Shown: one piece after another, positions 27,610 to 35,587 of the stretch | Numbering within the stretch: the first letter of the stretch is position 1 | Layout of the letters: the number at the start of each line of letters is the position of its first letter | Source: Mycobacterium sp. Root265 | Lineage (GTDB): Bacteria; Actinomycetota; Actinomycetes; Mycobacteriales; Mycobacteriaceae | NCBI RefSeq assembly: GCF_001428895.1 | Contig: NZ_LMJA01000014.1 | Location: 7,653-71,652 of the forward strand | DNA length: 64,000 nucleotides | Direction: 5' to 3' | The notes under the pieces: generated by a model | What the model was told of the DNA's origin: nothing | Database searches by the model: none | The model's input: only the letters and a program-made list of their open reading frames with translations | Translations under genes and position numbers: made by a program

Positions 27610-29160
27610 GTGACCTTCGCGCCTGTCGAGCCGGAAGAGAACGAGCCAAAAGAGGAATGCGGCGTCTTCGGCGTCTGGGCTCCGGGCGAGGATGTGGCCA
27701 AGCTCACCTATTACGGACTCTATGCGCTACAACACCGTGGCCAGGAGGCGGCGGGCATCGCCGTCGCGGACGGCTCCCAGGTGCTGGTGTTCAAGGATCT
27801 CGGTCTGGTCAGTCAGGTATTCGACGAGCAGACACTGGCCGCCATGCACGGCCACGTCGCTGTCGGGCACTGCCGCTATTCCACCACCGGATCGACCACC
27901 TGGGAGAACGCCCAGCCGGTCTTCCGCAACACCGCCGCAGGCACCGGGGTGGCTCTGGGCCACAACGGCAATCTGGTCAACACCGCCGAACTGGCCACCC
28001 GGGCCCGCGACGCGGGTCTGATCGAGACCCGTGGCGCGCCGACCGCCACCACCGACTCCGACATCCTGGGCGCGCTGCTGGCACACGGCGCCGCCGACTC
28101 CACGCTGGAGCAGGCCGCACTGGAACTGCTGCCCACCGTGCGTGGCGCGTTCTGCCTGACGTTCATGGACGAGAACACCCTCTACGCGGCCCGTGACCCG
28201 CACGGTGTGCGTCCGCTGTCGCTGGGCCGGCTGGACCGCGGCTGGGTGGTCGCCTCCGAGACCGCTGCCCTGGACATCGTGGGCGCCTCGTTCGTCCGCG
28301 ACATCGAACCCGGCGAGCTGCTGGCCATCGACGCCGACGGCGTGCGTTCCACCCGCTTCGCCAACCCCACCCCCAAGGGCTGCGTCTTCGAATACGTCTA
28401 CCTGGCCCGCCCGGACAGCATCATCGGCGGCCGCTCGGTGCACGCCACCCGCGTCGACATCGGACGGCGGCTGGCCGCCGAGAATCCGGTGGAGGCCGAT
28501 CTGGTGATCGGTGTGCCGGAATCGGGCATCCCGGCCGCGGTCGGCTACGCGCAGGGTTCAGGCATCCCGTACGGCCAGGGCCTGATGAAGAACGCCTACG
28601 TCGGCCGCACCTTCATCCAGCCCTCACAGACCATCCGCCAGCTGGGCATCCGGCTGAAGCTGAACCCGCTCAAGGAGGTCATCCGCGGTAAGCGGCTCGT
28701 CGTCGTCGACGATTCGATCGTGCGCGGCAACACCCAGCGCGCGCTCATCCGGATGCTCCGTGAGGCGGGTGCGCTCGAGGTACACGTGCGGATCGCGTCC
28801 CCGCCGGTGAAGTGGCCGTGCTTCTACGGCATCGACTTCGCGACCCCGGCCGAACTGATCGCCAACTCGGCCAGCAACTCCGCCGACGAGGACGAGATGC
28901 TCGAAGGCGTCCGGCGGGCGATCGGCGCCGACACCCTCGGCTACATCAGTCATCACGGCATGATCGCGGCGACCGAACAACCGGCCACCCGGCTGTGCTC
29001 GGCCTGCTTCGACGGCAATTACCCGATCGAGCTGCCCGGCGAGACCGCACTCGGCAAGAACGTGATCGAGCACATGCTGGCCAACGCCGCGCGCAACGGC
29101 CTTCCGCTGGAGTCGGTCAAGGCCGGCGGCGACAACGCCGACGCGCTACGGCGTCCCTGA
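27610..29160 (+). CDS. purF: Amidophosphoribosyltransferase
   Basis: This 516-residue enzyme makes phosphoribosylamine from PRPP and glutamine, the first committed purine step. A short acidic propeptide precedes the N-terminal nucleophile in EECGVFGVW, so self-cleavage should expose the Cys. The PRPP site is LVVVDDSIVRGNTQ. Cysteines in CVFEYVYLARPDS, KWPCFYGIDF and RLCSACFDGNYPIELP are the expected ligands of a 4Fe-4S cluster, as in the Bacillus-type enzyme. The GTG at 27610 has a GGGAG site; longer upstream translation is not supported. Confidence 0.95.
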   Translation: MTFAPVEPEENEPKEECGVFGVWAPGEDVAKLTYYGLYALQHRGQEAAGIAVADGSQVLVFKDLGLVSQVFDEQTLAAMHGHVAVGHCRYSTTGSTTWENAQPVFRNTAAGTGVALGHNGNLVNTAELATRARDAGLIETRGAPTATTDSDILGALLAHGAADSTLEQAALELLPTVRGAFCLTFMDENTLYAARDPHGVRPLSLGRLDRGWVVASETAALDIVGASFVRDIEPGELLAIDADGVRSTRFANPTPKGCVFEYVYLARPDSIIGGRSVHATRVDIGRRLAAENPVEADLVIGVPESGIPAAVGYAQGSGIPYGQGLMKNAYVGRTFIQPSQTIRQLGIRLKLNPLKEVIRGKRLVVVDDSIVRGNTQRALIRMLREAGALEVHVRIASPPVKWPCFYGIDFATPAELIANSASNSADEDEMLEGVRRAIGADTLGYISHHGMIAATEQPATRLCSACFDGNYPIELPGETALGKNVIEHMLANAARNGLPLESVKAGGDNADALRRP

Positions 29161-29186
29161 CGGCACCGCCGTCGTGGCGTCCCTGA

Positions 29187-30167
29187 CTACTCGGGTGCCG
29201 CCGAGCTGAACCGCAGCAGGTGGCGCTTGCCGCCGCGGGCGCCCGTGCCGTCCTGGGCCAGCGCCTCGCGCACCGCGTCCCGGTAGCTGGTCAGGCCGCC
29301 GCCCGGGGGTGCGATCACCCCGTCGATGTCGTGCTCGTGCATCACCGCATCGCATTCCAGCGACTCGACCAGCGGCCGGGCCAGGCCCGACGGGATCGGC
29401 GTGACCAGCCCGACCCACCAGCTCGCGATCGTGGGCGTCAGGAACGGCAGCACCACGATCACCCGGGGGCGCAGGCCGGCGATATCGGCGTAGCCCTGCA
29501 TGGCCGCGCCGTACTCCATCACGTCGGGCCCGCCGATGTCCCAGGTTCGCGACTCCGGAACCGGTGCGGTCGCGGCCTCGGCGAGATAGTGCAGCGCGTC
29601 ATCGACCCCGATCGGCTGGATCTTGTTGTGCACCCACTTCGGTGTCGTCATCGCGGGCAGCCGGTCGGTGAGGTGCCGGATCATCTCGAACGACGCCGAA
29701 CCCGACCCGATCACGATGCCCGCCTGCAACACCACCGTCTCGATGCCCGAATCGATGAGGATCTGGCCGACCAGTGCGCGGGACTTGAGGTGGCGGGACA
29801 GTTCGGTGCCCTCGGGGTGCAGGCCACTGAGGTAGACGATGCGGCGCACACCGGCGCGCTTGGCGGCCGCCACCACGTTGTGTGCCGAGCGTTCCTCCTC
29901 GGCGACGAAGTCCTTGGAGGTGCCCATGGAGTGCACCAGGTAGTAGACGACGTCGGTGCCCTCGAACGCCGCGGTCAGCGAGTCGGGGTCACCGAGATCG
30001 CCGCGCGCCACCTCGATGCGGTCCCGCCAGGGACGGTCGTCCAGTTTCGCTGGGGTCCGGGCCAGCGCCCGCACCGAGTAGCCACGCTCCAGCAGCGCAG
30101 GCACCAGATGCCCGCCGATGTATCCCGTTGCTCCCGTGACCAAGCAGCGTGGGTTCGTGTCCGGCAC
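29187..30167 (-). CDS. NAD(P)-binding Rossmann (atypical SDR) protein
   Basis: The 326-residue protein begins with the nucleotide motif VTGATGYIGGHLVPALLERGYSVRALAR, followed by ARGDLGDPDSLTAAFEGTDVVYYLVHSM and VYLSGLHPEG. It lacks the YxxxK pair of classical SDRs and resembles the atypical NmrA/complex-I-assembly-like group often annotated as nucleoside-diphosphate-sugar epimerase. The GTG start has a strong GGAGGA site. The substrate cannot be inferred. Confidence 0.8.
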   Translation of the reverse strand: MPDTNPRCLVTGATGYIGGHLVPALLERGYSVRALARTPAKLDDRPWRDRIEVARGDLGDPDSLTAAFEGTDVVYYLVHSMGTSKDFVAEEERSAHNVVAAAKRAGVRRIVYLSGLHPEGTELSRHLKSRALVGQILIDSGIETVVLQAGIVIGSGSASFEMIRHLTDRLPAMTTPKWVHNKIQPIGVDDALHYLAEAATAPVPESRTWDIGGPDVMEYGAAMQGYADIAGLRPRVIVVLPFLTPTIASWWVGLVTPIPSGLARPLVESLECDAVMHEHDIDGVIAPPGGGLTSYRDAVREALAQDGTGARGGKRHLLRFSSAAPE

Positions 30168-30240
30168 GGGTCCTCCGATTCATGATGGGCTCTCATGACG
30201 TATTCGGAGCCGACAGGTCCCTGGATGACCGCAGATGGCC

Positions 30241-30678
30241 TCACTCAAACGGGCAGCCCGGGTTCGGTACCGGGTTGGCCTGCGGGGAACCGGCCGGATC
30301 GATGTAGCCGACCCACATCACCAGTGGGTCGGGGCCGAGGTTGCGGCCGAGGTGGATGTACCCGGTCCCGCTCTGCTCGGTGATGGTTCCGCCGGTGGGG
30401 TAGACGCCGTCGACTTCGCAGTCCGAGCCGTAATGAGTGAGCGTGCCGGCCCGGATGACGCCGTACACCTGGCCCGGATGCCAGTGCCAGCCGGTGCTCC
30501 CGCCAGGGGCGATGGTGAGTTCCTTGGTGATGAAGTCCTGCCCGTACAGGGTGGACTGGGACAGGATCCGCGCCTCGACCCCGATGCTGGGTGTGGCGGA
30601 CGCGACCCCGGCGGCGGGCAGGCAGCACACCGCCGCGGACACGACGGCAGCCAGCGACAATGAGCGAATTGGTGTCAT
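30241..30678 (-). CDS. Secreted cupin-domain protein
   Basis: The 145-residue protein has a signal peptide (MTPIRSLSLAAVVSAAVCCL to about residue 31, cleavage after ASA). A single cupin follows with GSTGWHWHPGQVYGVIRAGTLT, where two His and downstream residues could bind a metal, and a second motif GTITEQSGTGYIHLGRN. It is exported and small. The role is unknown; single-domain exported cupins are frequent near oxidative functions, but no such link is shown here. An ATG 18 bases upstream is possible. Confidence 0.75.
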   Translation of the reverse strand: MTPIRSLSLAAVVSAAVCCLPAAGVASATPSIGVEARILSQSTLYGQDFITKELTIAPGGSTGWHWHPGQVYGVIRAGTLTHYGSDCEVDGVYPTGGTITEQSGTGYIHLGRNLGPDPLVMWVGYIDPAGSPQANPVPNPGCPFE

Positions 30679-30773
30679 GACCGGACACGCTGTCACAGCG
30701 CCGGCGTGCGCGGAAGCAGTCGGCTGAATGCGATGAGGTCACCGCCCATGCAGTGGTTGGGGTGTGCGACCGG

Positions 30774-30779
30774 TAACCT
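30774..30779 (+). promoter_or_regulatory. -10 box upstream of the purM leader ORF
   Basis: TAACCT ends 8 bases before the ATG at 30788, so the message would start at or just before the leader ORF described next. Confidence 0.45.
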
Positions 30780-30787
30780 TGGGCCCG

Positions 30788-30817
30788 ATGAGCGAGTTTC
30801 GACTGGCGAGCCGGTGA
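30788..30817 (+). CDS. 9-codon leader ORF overlapping purM
   Basis: ATG-AGC-GAG-TTT-CGA-CTG-GCG-AGC-CGG-TGA encodes MSEFRLASR. Its TGA overlaps the purM GTG as GTGA, and a -10 box lies upstream at leaderless distance. The arrangement suggests that ribosomes load on the leader and reinitiate at purM, which has a poor Shine-Dalgarno of its own. Whether it senses anything is unknown. Confidence 0.45.
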   Translation: MSEFRLASR

Positions 30818-31896
30818 CCATGGGTAAAGGCCGCGCCGAACAACACGGCATCTCGTATGCAACCGCCGGAGTGGATATCGAGGCGGGCGATCGTGCCGTC
30901 GAGTTGTTCAAACCCCTCGCCAAGAAGGCCACCCGGCCCGAGGTCCGTGGCGGCCTCGGCGGGTTCGCCGGGCTGTTCGCGCTGCGCGACGGCTACCGCG
31001 AGCCGCTGCTGGCGTCCTCCACGGACGGCGTCGGCACCAAGCTGGCCATCGCCCAGGCGATGGACAAGCACGACACCGTCGGGCTGGACCTGGTCGCCAT
31101 GGTGGTCGACGACCTGGTGGTGTGTGGCGCCGAGCCGCTGTTCCTGCAGGACTACATCGCCGTCGGACGCACCGTGCCGGAGCGGGTCGCCGCGATCGTG
31201 TCGGGTATCGCCGACGGGTGCGTGCTCGCCGGGTGTGCCCTGCTGGGCGGCGAGACCGCCGAGCATCCCGGGCTGATGGAACCCGACCACTACGACATCT
31301 CGGCCACCGGCGTCGGTGTCGTGGAGGCCGACGACGTGCTGGGCCCGGAACGGGTCAAGCCCGGTGACGTGATCATCGCGATGGCTTCGACCGGTCTGCA
31401 TTCCAACGGTTACTCGCTGGCCCGCAAGGTGCTGCTGGAGATCGACCGGATGGACCTGTCAGGTCATGTCGAGGAGTTCGGCCGCACCCTCGGCGAGGAA
31501 CTGCTGGAGCCGACCTACATCTACGCCAAGGACTGCCTGGCGCTGGCCGCCGAGACCCATGTGCGGACCTTCTGCCACGTCACCGGCGGCGGGTTCGCCG
31601 GCAACCTGGAACGCATCATCCCGCCCGGCCTGGTGGCCGAGGTGGATCGCGGCACCTGGACGCCCGCACCCGTGTTCGGCATGATCGCCCAGCGCGGACG
31701 CATCGAGCGCGCCGAGATGGAGAAGACGTTCAACATGGGCGTCGGCATGGTCGCCATCGTCGCGCCGGAGGACACCGACCGCGCGTTGGCGATTCTGACC
31801 GCGCGCCACCTCGCCTGCTGGACGGTCGGAACCGTCGCAAAGGGTACGAAGGATGGGGCGCGAGCTCAGCTCGTCGGCCAGCACCCGCGGTTCTGA
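30814..31896 (+). CDS. purM: AIR synthetase (phosphoribosylaminoimidazole synthase)
   Basis: The 360-residue PurM closes the imidazole ring of AIR using ATP. GISYATAGVDIEAGDRAVELFKPLAKKATRPEVRGGLGGFAGLF, SSTDGVGTKLAIA, the ATP/Mg loop LDLVAMVVDDLVVCGAEPLFLQDY and MASTGLHSNGYSLAR are family hallmarks. I chose the GTG at 30814 because it overlaps the leader ORF; an ATG two codons later is the alternative. The upstream part of the frame has no conserved residues. Confidence 0.94.
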   Translation: MTMGKGRAEQHGISYATAGVDIEAGDRAVELFKPLAKKATRPEVRGGLGGFAGLFALRDGYREPLLASSTDGVGTKLAIAQAMDKHDTVGLDLVAMVVDDLVVCGAEPLFLQDYIAVGRTVPERVAAIVSGIADGCVLAGCALLGGETAEHPGLMEPDHYDISATGVGVVEADDVLGPERVKPGDVIIAMASTGLHSNGYSLARKVLLEIDRMDLSGHVEEFGRTLGEELLEPTYIYAKDCLALAAETHVRTFCHVTGGGFAGNLERIIPPGLVAEVDRGTWTPAPVFGMIAQRGRIERAEMEKTFNMGVGMVAIVAPEDTDRALAILTARHLACWTVGTVAKGTKDGARAQLVGQHPRF

Positions 31897-31924
31897 GGGA
31901 ACGCGCGGCGCGCCGCCGGGGCGG

Positions 31925-32119
31925 TCAGCGCCGCCAGTCGTCCTCGTCGGCATAACGGTCCGCGGGGCCCGCGAAATCGTCGGAGCTGCCCTTGAAGTCG
32001 TCGGCCGCGCTGCTGTTGGACAGCTCGCGCTGAAGCCGCTCGAAGTCAGTCTCCGGCGTGTTGTATTTCAGGTCACGAGCAACCTTGGTCTGCTTTGCCT
32101 TAGCTCGGCCGCGGCCCAT
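31925..32119 (-). CDS. DUF3073 small protein (Rv0810c type)
   Basis: The 64-residue protein has a conserved basic start MGRGRAKAKQTKVARDLKYN followed by TPETDFERLQREL and a very acidic serine-rich tail ending DEDDWRR. This is the actinobacterial DUF3073 family, always next to purM in mycobacteria as I recall. Function unknown; nucleic-acid binding through the basic end is a guess. The ATG at 32119 is the family start; an upstream TTG extension is not conserved-looking. Confidence 0.85.
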   Translation of the reverse strand: MGRGRAKAKQTKVARDLKYNTPETDFERLQRELSNSSAADDFKGSSDDFAGPADRYADEDDWRR

Positions 32120-32251
32120 TGGGACCCCCTCGCGCAATAACGGAGCGGCCCGACGTGCAGGCGGCTCCGATCTGTGTGTGTCTAATTGTCCTGCCAACAC
32201 TTTACCGTGCCCCGCGGCGGGCCGCTGGTAGGCCCTTCCTTGCCGCGGTTC

Positions 32252-33331
32252 CTAACCGCCTCCGCTGCGCAGTCGCTCCACCGCGAGGCGCCCCGCGCCG
32301 ACGCCGTCGACGTCGGGGACCGAGTCCGCGTCGATGACGGCGGCCACCGCCGACTCGCCTCCGGTGGTCAGTTCGGTGTCGACCGGCAGGGTTCGTTTCA
32401 CCAGCGCCAGAGCGATAGGACCGTCGTCGATGTGGTCGACGACGGAGCCCAGCCGGCCCACCGCCCGTCCCCCGGCCAGCAGTGGATCGCCGGTCGCCGG
32501 GCGGTCCGCGGACCCGTCCAGGTGCACCAGCACCAGCATGCGGGGCGGTTTTCCGAGGTTGTGTACGCGCGCGACGGTCTCCTGGCCGCGGTAGCAGCCC
32601 TTGTCCAGGTGCACCGCGCCCACGCCGGGCCCGCCGATCCAGCCGATCTCGTGCGGAATGGTGCGCTCATCGGTGTCGACGCCGAGTCGCGGGCGGGCGG
32701 CGGCCACCCGGTGCGCCTCATAGGCCCACACGCCGGCCCTGGTGACACCCGCGGCGATCAGCGCATCGATCCAGCCGTCCTTGGTGGACCGCGGCACCAG
32801 CACGTCGTATTCACCGGGGTAGGTGCCGCGCAGGAATCCGCCCGCGGGCAGTGCCACCGCGGTCCACGGAGCCGGCAGCGCCTCGACCCCGAGAGCGGTC
32901 AGCACCCGGGGTTCGGACAGCCCGGGTCCCAGCAGCGAGAGCACCGCGAGGTCGGCGGGGTCGACGGTGACGTCGGCCCAGAAGATCATCTTGCGCAGGA
33001 AGCCCAGCAGCGGTTCACCACGCCACGGTTCGGTGTCCAGCACTGTGATCCCGTCGAGCTCGGTCTGGATCCAGTGATCTTCGACACGACCCTGACCGTC
33101 CAGGCTCAGATTCTCGACGACGACGCCGTCGGGCAGGTCGCTGACGTGCTGGCTGGAGATGGTGTGCAGCCAGCTGCGCCGCCCCGCTCCGGTCAGTTGC
33201 AGGACCGCGCGGTGCGAGCGGTCCACCACCACGGCGGCCCCCTCCGCGGCTCGTTGCTCGCCGAACGGGTCGCCGAAATGCCAGACCGCGCCGGCGTCTG
33301 GTCCTGTTTCTGGTGCGGGAACTGCGGACAT
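32252..33331 (-). CDS. ygfZ: Folate-binding protein YgfZ
   Basis: The 359-residue protein is in the YgfZ/GcvT superfamily, which binds tetrahydrofolate and supports repair or assembly of iron-sulfur enzymes. The signature KGCYRGQE (near residue 235) contains the conserved Cys that separates YgfZ from true aminomethyltransferases, which lack it. RSHRAVLQLTGAGRRSWLHTISSQ opens the fold. It is divergent from the PabC-like gene, both starting within 34 bases. Matches Rv0811c. Confidence 0.88.
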   Translation of the reverse strand: MSAVPAPETGPDAGAVWHFGDPFGEQRAAEGAAVVVDRSHRAVLQLTGAGRRSWLHTISSQHVSDLPDGVVVENLSLDGQGRVEDHWIQTELDGITVLDTEPWRGEPLLGFLRKMIFWADVTVDPADLAVLSLLGPGLSEPRVLTALGVEALPAPWTAVALPAGGFLRGTYPGEYDVLVPRSTKDGWIDALIAAGVTRAGVWAYEAHRVAAARPRLGVDTDERTIPHEIGWIGGPGVGAVHLDKGCYRGQETVARVHNLGKPPRMLVLVHLDGSADRPATGDPLLAGGRAVGRLGSVVDHIDDGPIALALVKRTLPVDTELTTGGESAVAAVIDADSVPDVDGVGAGRLAVERLRSGGG

Positions 33332-33351
33332 ACCGCCAATGCTACGGCGGT

Positions 33352-33357
33352 TACGCT
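33352..33357 (+). promoter_or_regulatory. -10 box for a leaderless pabC-like gene
   Basis: TACGCT ends 7 bases before the ATG at 33365 in the divergent space with ygfZ. Confidence 0.45.
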
Positions 33358-33364
33358 CTGCCCC

Positions 33365-34165
33365 ATGGTGGCCCGATCCGCGGACGTCGTGGTGGATCTC
33401 GACGGCGTCCGGCACGACCCGTCCACACCGCTGGTGCGGGCCGTCGACCCGGTGCTCACCCGCGGTGACGGTGTCTTCGAGACCACGCTGTTGCGGGACG
33501 GCCGGCCCTGCCTGCTGGACGCCCATCTGGCGCGGCTGGACCGCTCCGCCGCGATCGCCGGGCTGCCCCGCCCGGACCCGGACCGCTGGCGTGCGGCGGT
33601 GGATGTCGCGGCGGCTCACTGGGGCGGTATTGCCGACGGCGTGCTGCGGCTGCTGTACGGGCGGGGGGCGTCGTTCGTGGCGGTGTCCGCGGTGCCCGCC
33701 CGCGCTGTTGCCGCCCGCCGGGACGGACTGGCCGCGGTCACGCTGAATCCCGGGCCGCGCGGTGCGCTGACGGGCGCGAAATCGCTGTCCTACGCCCTCA
33801 ATGTCGCCGCCCTGCGGGAGGCGTCGCGCCGCGGCGCCGGTGACGCGATCTTCGTCGATGACGACGGGGCGGTGCTGGAAGGACCGCGCTCATCGGTGGT
33901 GATCGCGCAGAGCGAAATTCTGCTCAGCCCGCCGCCGAGCCTGCCGATCCTGGCGGGCACCACCGTCGGCGCGCTGTTCGCGATCGCGCCGCGCAGCGCC
34001 TACCGCGCGCTGACCGTCGCGGATCTCCTTGCTGCCCAAGGGGTTTGGCTGGTCTCCGCGGTGACGCTGGGTGCGCGGGTGCACACCCTCGACGGTGTGG
34101 CGTTGCGGCCGGCGCCGGCCGCGGGCGAGCTGGCCCGTCTGGTGGACCTCGCGATGTCGCGCTAA
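33365..34165 (+). CDS. pabC: Aminodeoxychorismate lyase (class-IV aminotransferase)
   Basis: The 266-residue class-IV PLP enzyme is of the PabC/D-amino-acid aminotransferase type (Rv0812). TRGDGVFETTLLRDGRPCLLDAHLARL is the N-terminal hallmark, GAKSLSYALNVAALREA contains the PLP Lys, and DDDGAVLEGPRSSVVI binds cofactor phosphate. It would form 4-aminobenzoate for folate; neighbouring YgfZ also handles folate. Secondary D-amino-acid transaminase activity has been discussed for this family, and specificity cannot be read here. Confidence 0.85.
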   Translation: MVARSADVVVDLDGVRHDPSTPLVRAVDPVLTRGDGVFETTLLRDGRPCLLDAHLARLDRSAAIAGLPRPDPDRWRAAVDVAAAHWGGIADGVLRLLYGRGASFVAVSAVPARAVAARRDGLAAVTLNPGPRGALTGAKSLSYALNVAALREASRRGAGDAIFVDDDGAVLEGPRSSVVIAQSEILLSPPPSLPILAGTTVGALFAIAPRSAYRALTVADLLAAQGVWLVSAVTLGARVHTLDGVALRPAPAAGELARLVDLAMSR

Positions 34166-34170
34166 ATCGG

Positions 34171-34199
34171 TTGTCGGGTCACGGTTCCGGGAGTACGGT
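34171..34199 (+). promoter_or_regulatory. Predicted promoter just after pabC
   Basis: TTGTCG at 34171-34176 and TACGGT at 34194-34199 are separated by exactly 17 bases, predicting a start near 34206. No ordinary protein gene follows on this strand before a strong hairpin at 34.4 kb. Confidence 0.45.
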
Positions 34200-34205
34200 C
34201 GCTCG

Positions 34206-34413
34206 TACACAGGAGAGGAGGTGGTCCGAGAAATTGAGTGACATACGGACAAGTGAGGTGGCTGCTAGCTAGCAGCACCAGGAGTGTGATGGGTCTCTTG
34301 GCTCTTTCGCACACGCGCATCGTGCATCCTGCGAGCGCTGGCGAATTCCAAGCAGCCACCCGGCCCCCGAGCCCTTGGTTGGTCCAACCAAGACGAACGG
34401 CTCGGGGGCTGCT
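34206..34413 (+). ncRNA. Candidate structured small RNA or leader with no downstream gene
   Basis: This region fills most of the 297-base gap between pabC and the convergent nitrobindin gene. In order it holds a very strong AGGAGAGGAGG followed by a six-codon ORF (GTG at 34221, MVREIE, TGA at 34239-34241), a perfect 16-bp palindrome GCTGCTAGCTAGCAGC (34261-34276), a second AGGAG with an ATG at 34289, and a long hairpin (34363-34409). The layout resembles a leader-peptide attenuator, but nothing is encoded downstream, so a stand-alone RNA or a dual-function RNA is as likely. I found no match to T-box or 6C RNA hallmarks. Confidence 0.35.
34363..34409. terminator. Long stem-loop, probable bidirectional terminator
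   Basis: GCCCCCGAGCC (34363-34373) pairs perfectly with GGCTCGGGGGC (34399-34409); directly inside, CTTGGTTGG (34374-34382) pairs with CCAACCAAG (34384-34392). This makes about 20 base pairs with a 6-base bulge. There is no T-run, as is common for mycobacterial terminators. It lies between convergent transcription units. Confidence 0.6.
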
Positions 34414-34462
34414 CCATGTCTGGGGTCGGTCAGCGAGCTCGGTGCCCGTCGTGGCGTGGGTG

Positions 34463-35119
34463 TCAGCCGATGAAGCGGACCAGCCGAGCCGACAGATGCG
34501 GCACGAGGCCGCCGTCGGCGTCCACCCGCTCTTCGACATAGGCGAGGTCGCCGCCCTCAACGATCCCGTAGAGGCGCTTGGCGCCGCCCACCAGCACGCC
34601 GGACTTGCTGCGCGCCAGGGCGTCGGTGGCCAGCTCCCAGGATGCCTGGTTGAGCGGACTGCCGTAGAACAGTTCGACGTAGCCGGCGGAGTGGGCGAGC
34701 AGCAGCTCGATGGCCTGGGTCTCGTCGAGATCGGCGGGGTCGTTGACGAACCGCCAGTAGCCGGTCTCGCGGAGGTCGGGGGCCGCGAACTCGCCGTCGG
34801 CGTTCAGCCGCCAGGACCGCGAATCCCAGTTCAAATAGTCGCCGCCGTCATGGGAGACGATGATCTGCTGGCCGAACCGGTAGTCACCGTCGGCATCGCG
34901 GCCCTCGCCCTCACCGCGCCACACGCCGACGAGCGGCAGCAGGGCAAGCAGCGCGGGGTTGAGGTCCGCACCCGCGCGCAGATTCGCGGTGTCCGCGGCG
35001 ATCGGCAGATCGTCGAAGGCCGGGATGTTGCGGGCCGCGGTGATCTTGGCCCGTTCAAGCGCAGAGGCCACCGCCCGGTCACCCGAGCCGGGAACCGCTG
35101 CGTCGCTGTCGGAGCTCAC
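34463..35119 (-). CDS. Nitrobindin-like haem/fatty-acid-binding protein (Rv0813c type)
   Basis: The 218-residue protein has a helical N-terminus of about 60 residues and a ten-stranded FABP-like barrel. [44 protein letters not shown] is the nitrobindin signature, and a His/Leu pair near [11 protein letters not shown] at the end is where the haem iron binds in the family. Proposed roles are peroxynitrite isomerisation or ligand binding. The GTG start overlaps the stop of a 32-residue membrane protein as GTGA. Confidence 0.87.
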   Translation of the reverse strand: MSSDSDAAVPGSGDRAVASALERAKITAARNIPAFDDLPIAADTANLRAGADLNPALLALLPLVGVWRGEGEGRDADGDYRFGQQIIVSHDGGDYLNWDSRSWRLNADGEFAAPDLRETGYWRFVNDPADLDETQAIELLLAHSAGYVELFYGSPLNQASWELATDALARSKSGVLVGGAKRLYGIVEGGDLAYVEERVDADGGLVPHLSARLVRFIG

Positions 35120-35214
35120 CCCTCGTCGGTGACGAGCCGATAGACGGCGTACAGCGCAAACCAGGTGATGACGACGACGGCCACCACGAGCAGGAATTCG
35201 AAGAACAGAACCAC
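35116..35214 (-). CDS. 32-residue single-pass membrane protein upstream of nitrobindin
   Basis: A GTG-to-TGA frame encodes [19 protein letters not shown] followed by [13 protein letters not shown]: one complete membrane helix with a short charged tail. A -10 box TAGGAT lies 6 bases upstream of the GTG, and the stop overlaps the nitrobindin start as GTGA. These three points together make it a credible gene, although it is far below normal length cut-offs. It may tether or partner the nitrobindin. Confidence 0.68.
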   Translation of the reverse strand: MVLFFEFLLVVAVVVITWFALYAVYRLVTDEG

Positions 35215-35220
35215 GGGATG

Positions 35221-35226
35221 ATCCTA
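35221..35226 (-). promoter_or_regulatory. -10 box for the microprotein-nitrobindin operon
   Basis: TAGGAT on the minus strand ends 6 bases before the GTG at 35214, in the 69-base gap after sseC. Confidence 0.5.
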
Positions 35227-35283
35227 ACCGCCAGAGGTCACCGCGCTCGAGTCGAGGCCCGAGCGCGGTGACCGGTGGAGTGA

Positions 35284-35586
35284 CTACGCGACCTTGACGT
35301 CGATCTCGTGGATGCCGGCACCGGTCGGGGCGATGCTGGCATCGCCGTTGCCGGCGGGGGACAGCGCCCGCAGCGTCCAGTTGCCCGGGGCCGCGAAGAA
35401 CCGGAAGTCACCGGTGGCCGACGCGACGACCTCGGCGGTGAACTCGTCGGAGCCGTCCAGCAGGCGCACGAACGCGCCGCCGACCGTCTGGCCCGAGCCG
35501 TCCACGACACGGCCGGTGATGACCGTTTCCTTCTCCAGGTCGACGCCGGCGGGCAACGTCAGTCCTTGCTTGGGTGCAGAGCACAT
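35284..35586 (-). CDS. sseC: SseC, DUF1416 protein
   Basis: The 100-residue protein follows the rhodanese gene after 1 base. Its DUF1416 fold is a small Ig/CNA-B-like beta sandwich: [58 protein letters not shown]. The N-terminal MCSAPKQG contains a single Cys. It is always linked with cysA in mycobacteria and is thought to serve sulfur metabolism, but its reaction is not known to me. Confidence 0.9.
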   Translation of the reverse strand: MCSAPKQGLTLPAGVDLEKETVITGRVVDGSGQTVGGAFVRLLDGSDEFTAEVVASATGDFRFFAAPGNWTLRALSPAGNGDASIAPTGAGIHEIDVKVA

Positions 35587-35587
35587 A

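Noticed and set aside
30688-30700. CGCTGTCACAGCG palindrome upstream of the cupin gene
   Set aside because: Only 6-bp arms, no -10 box could be placed beside it; not enough to claim an operator.
32186-33364. 1.2-kb upstream extension of the pabC frame
   Set aside because: It is antisense to ygfZ with no conserved residues; conserved sequence starts at the ATG at 33365.
34206-34413. T-box leader or 6C RNA
   Set aside because: The T-box consensus and the paired C-rich loops of 6C RNA were not found.
34289-35143. Protein frame starting at ATG 34289 and running on into the nitrobindin region
   Set aside because: Most of it is antisense to a conserved gene. Only the first codons before the hairpin might be translated, so it is kept only as part of the RNA candidate.
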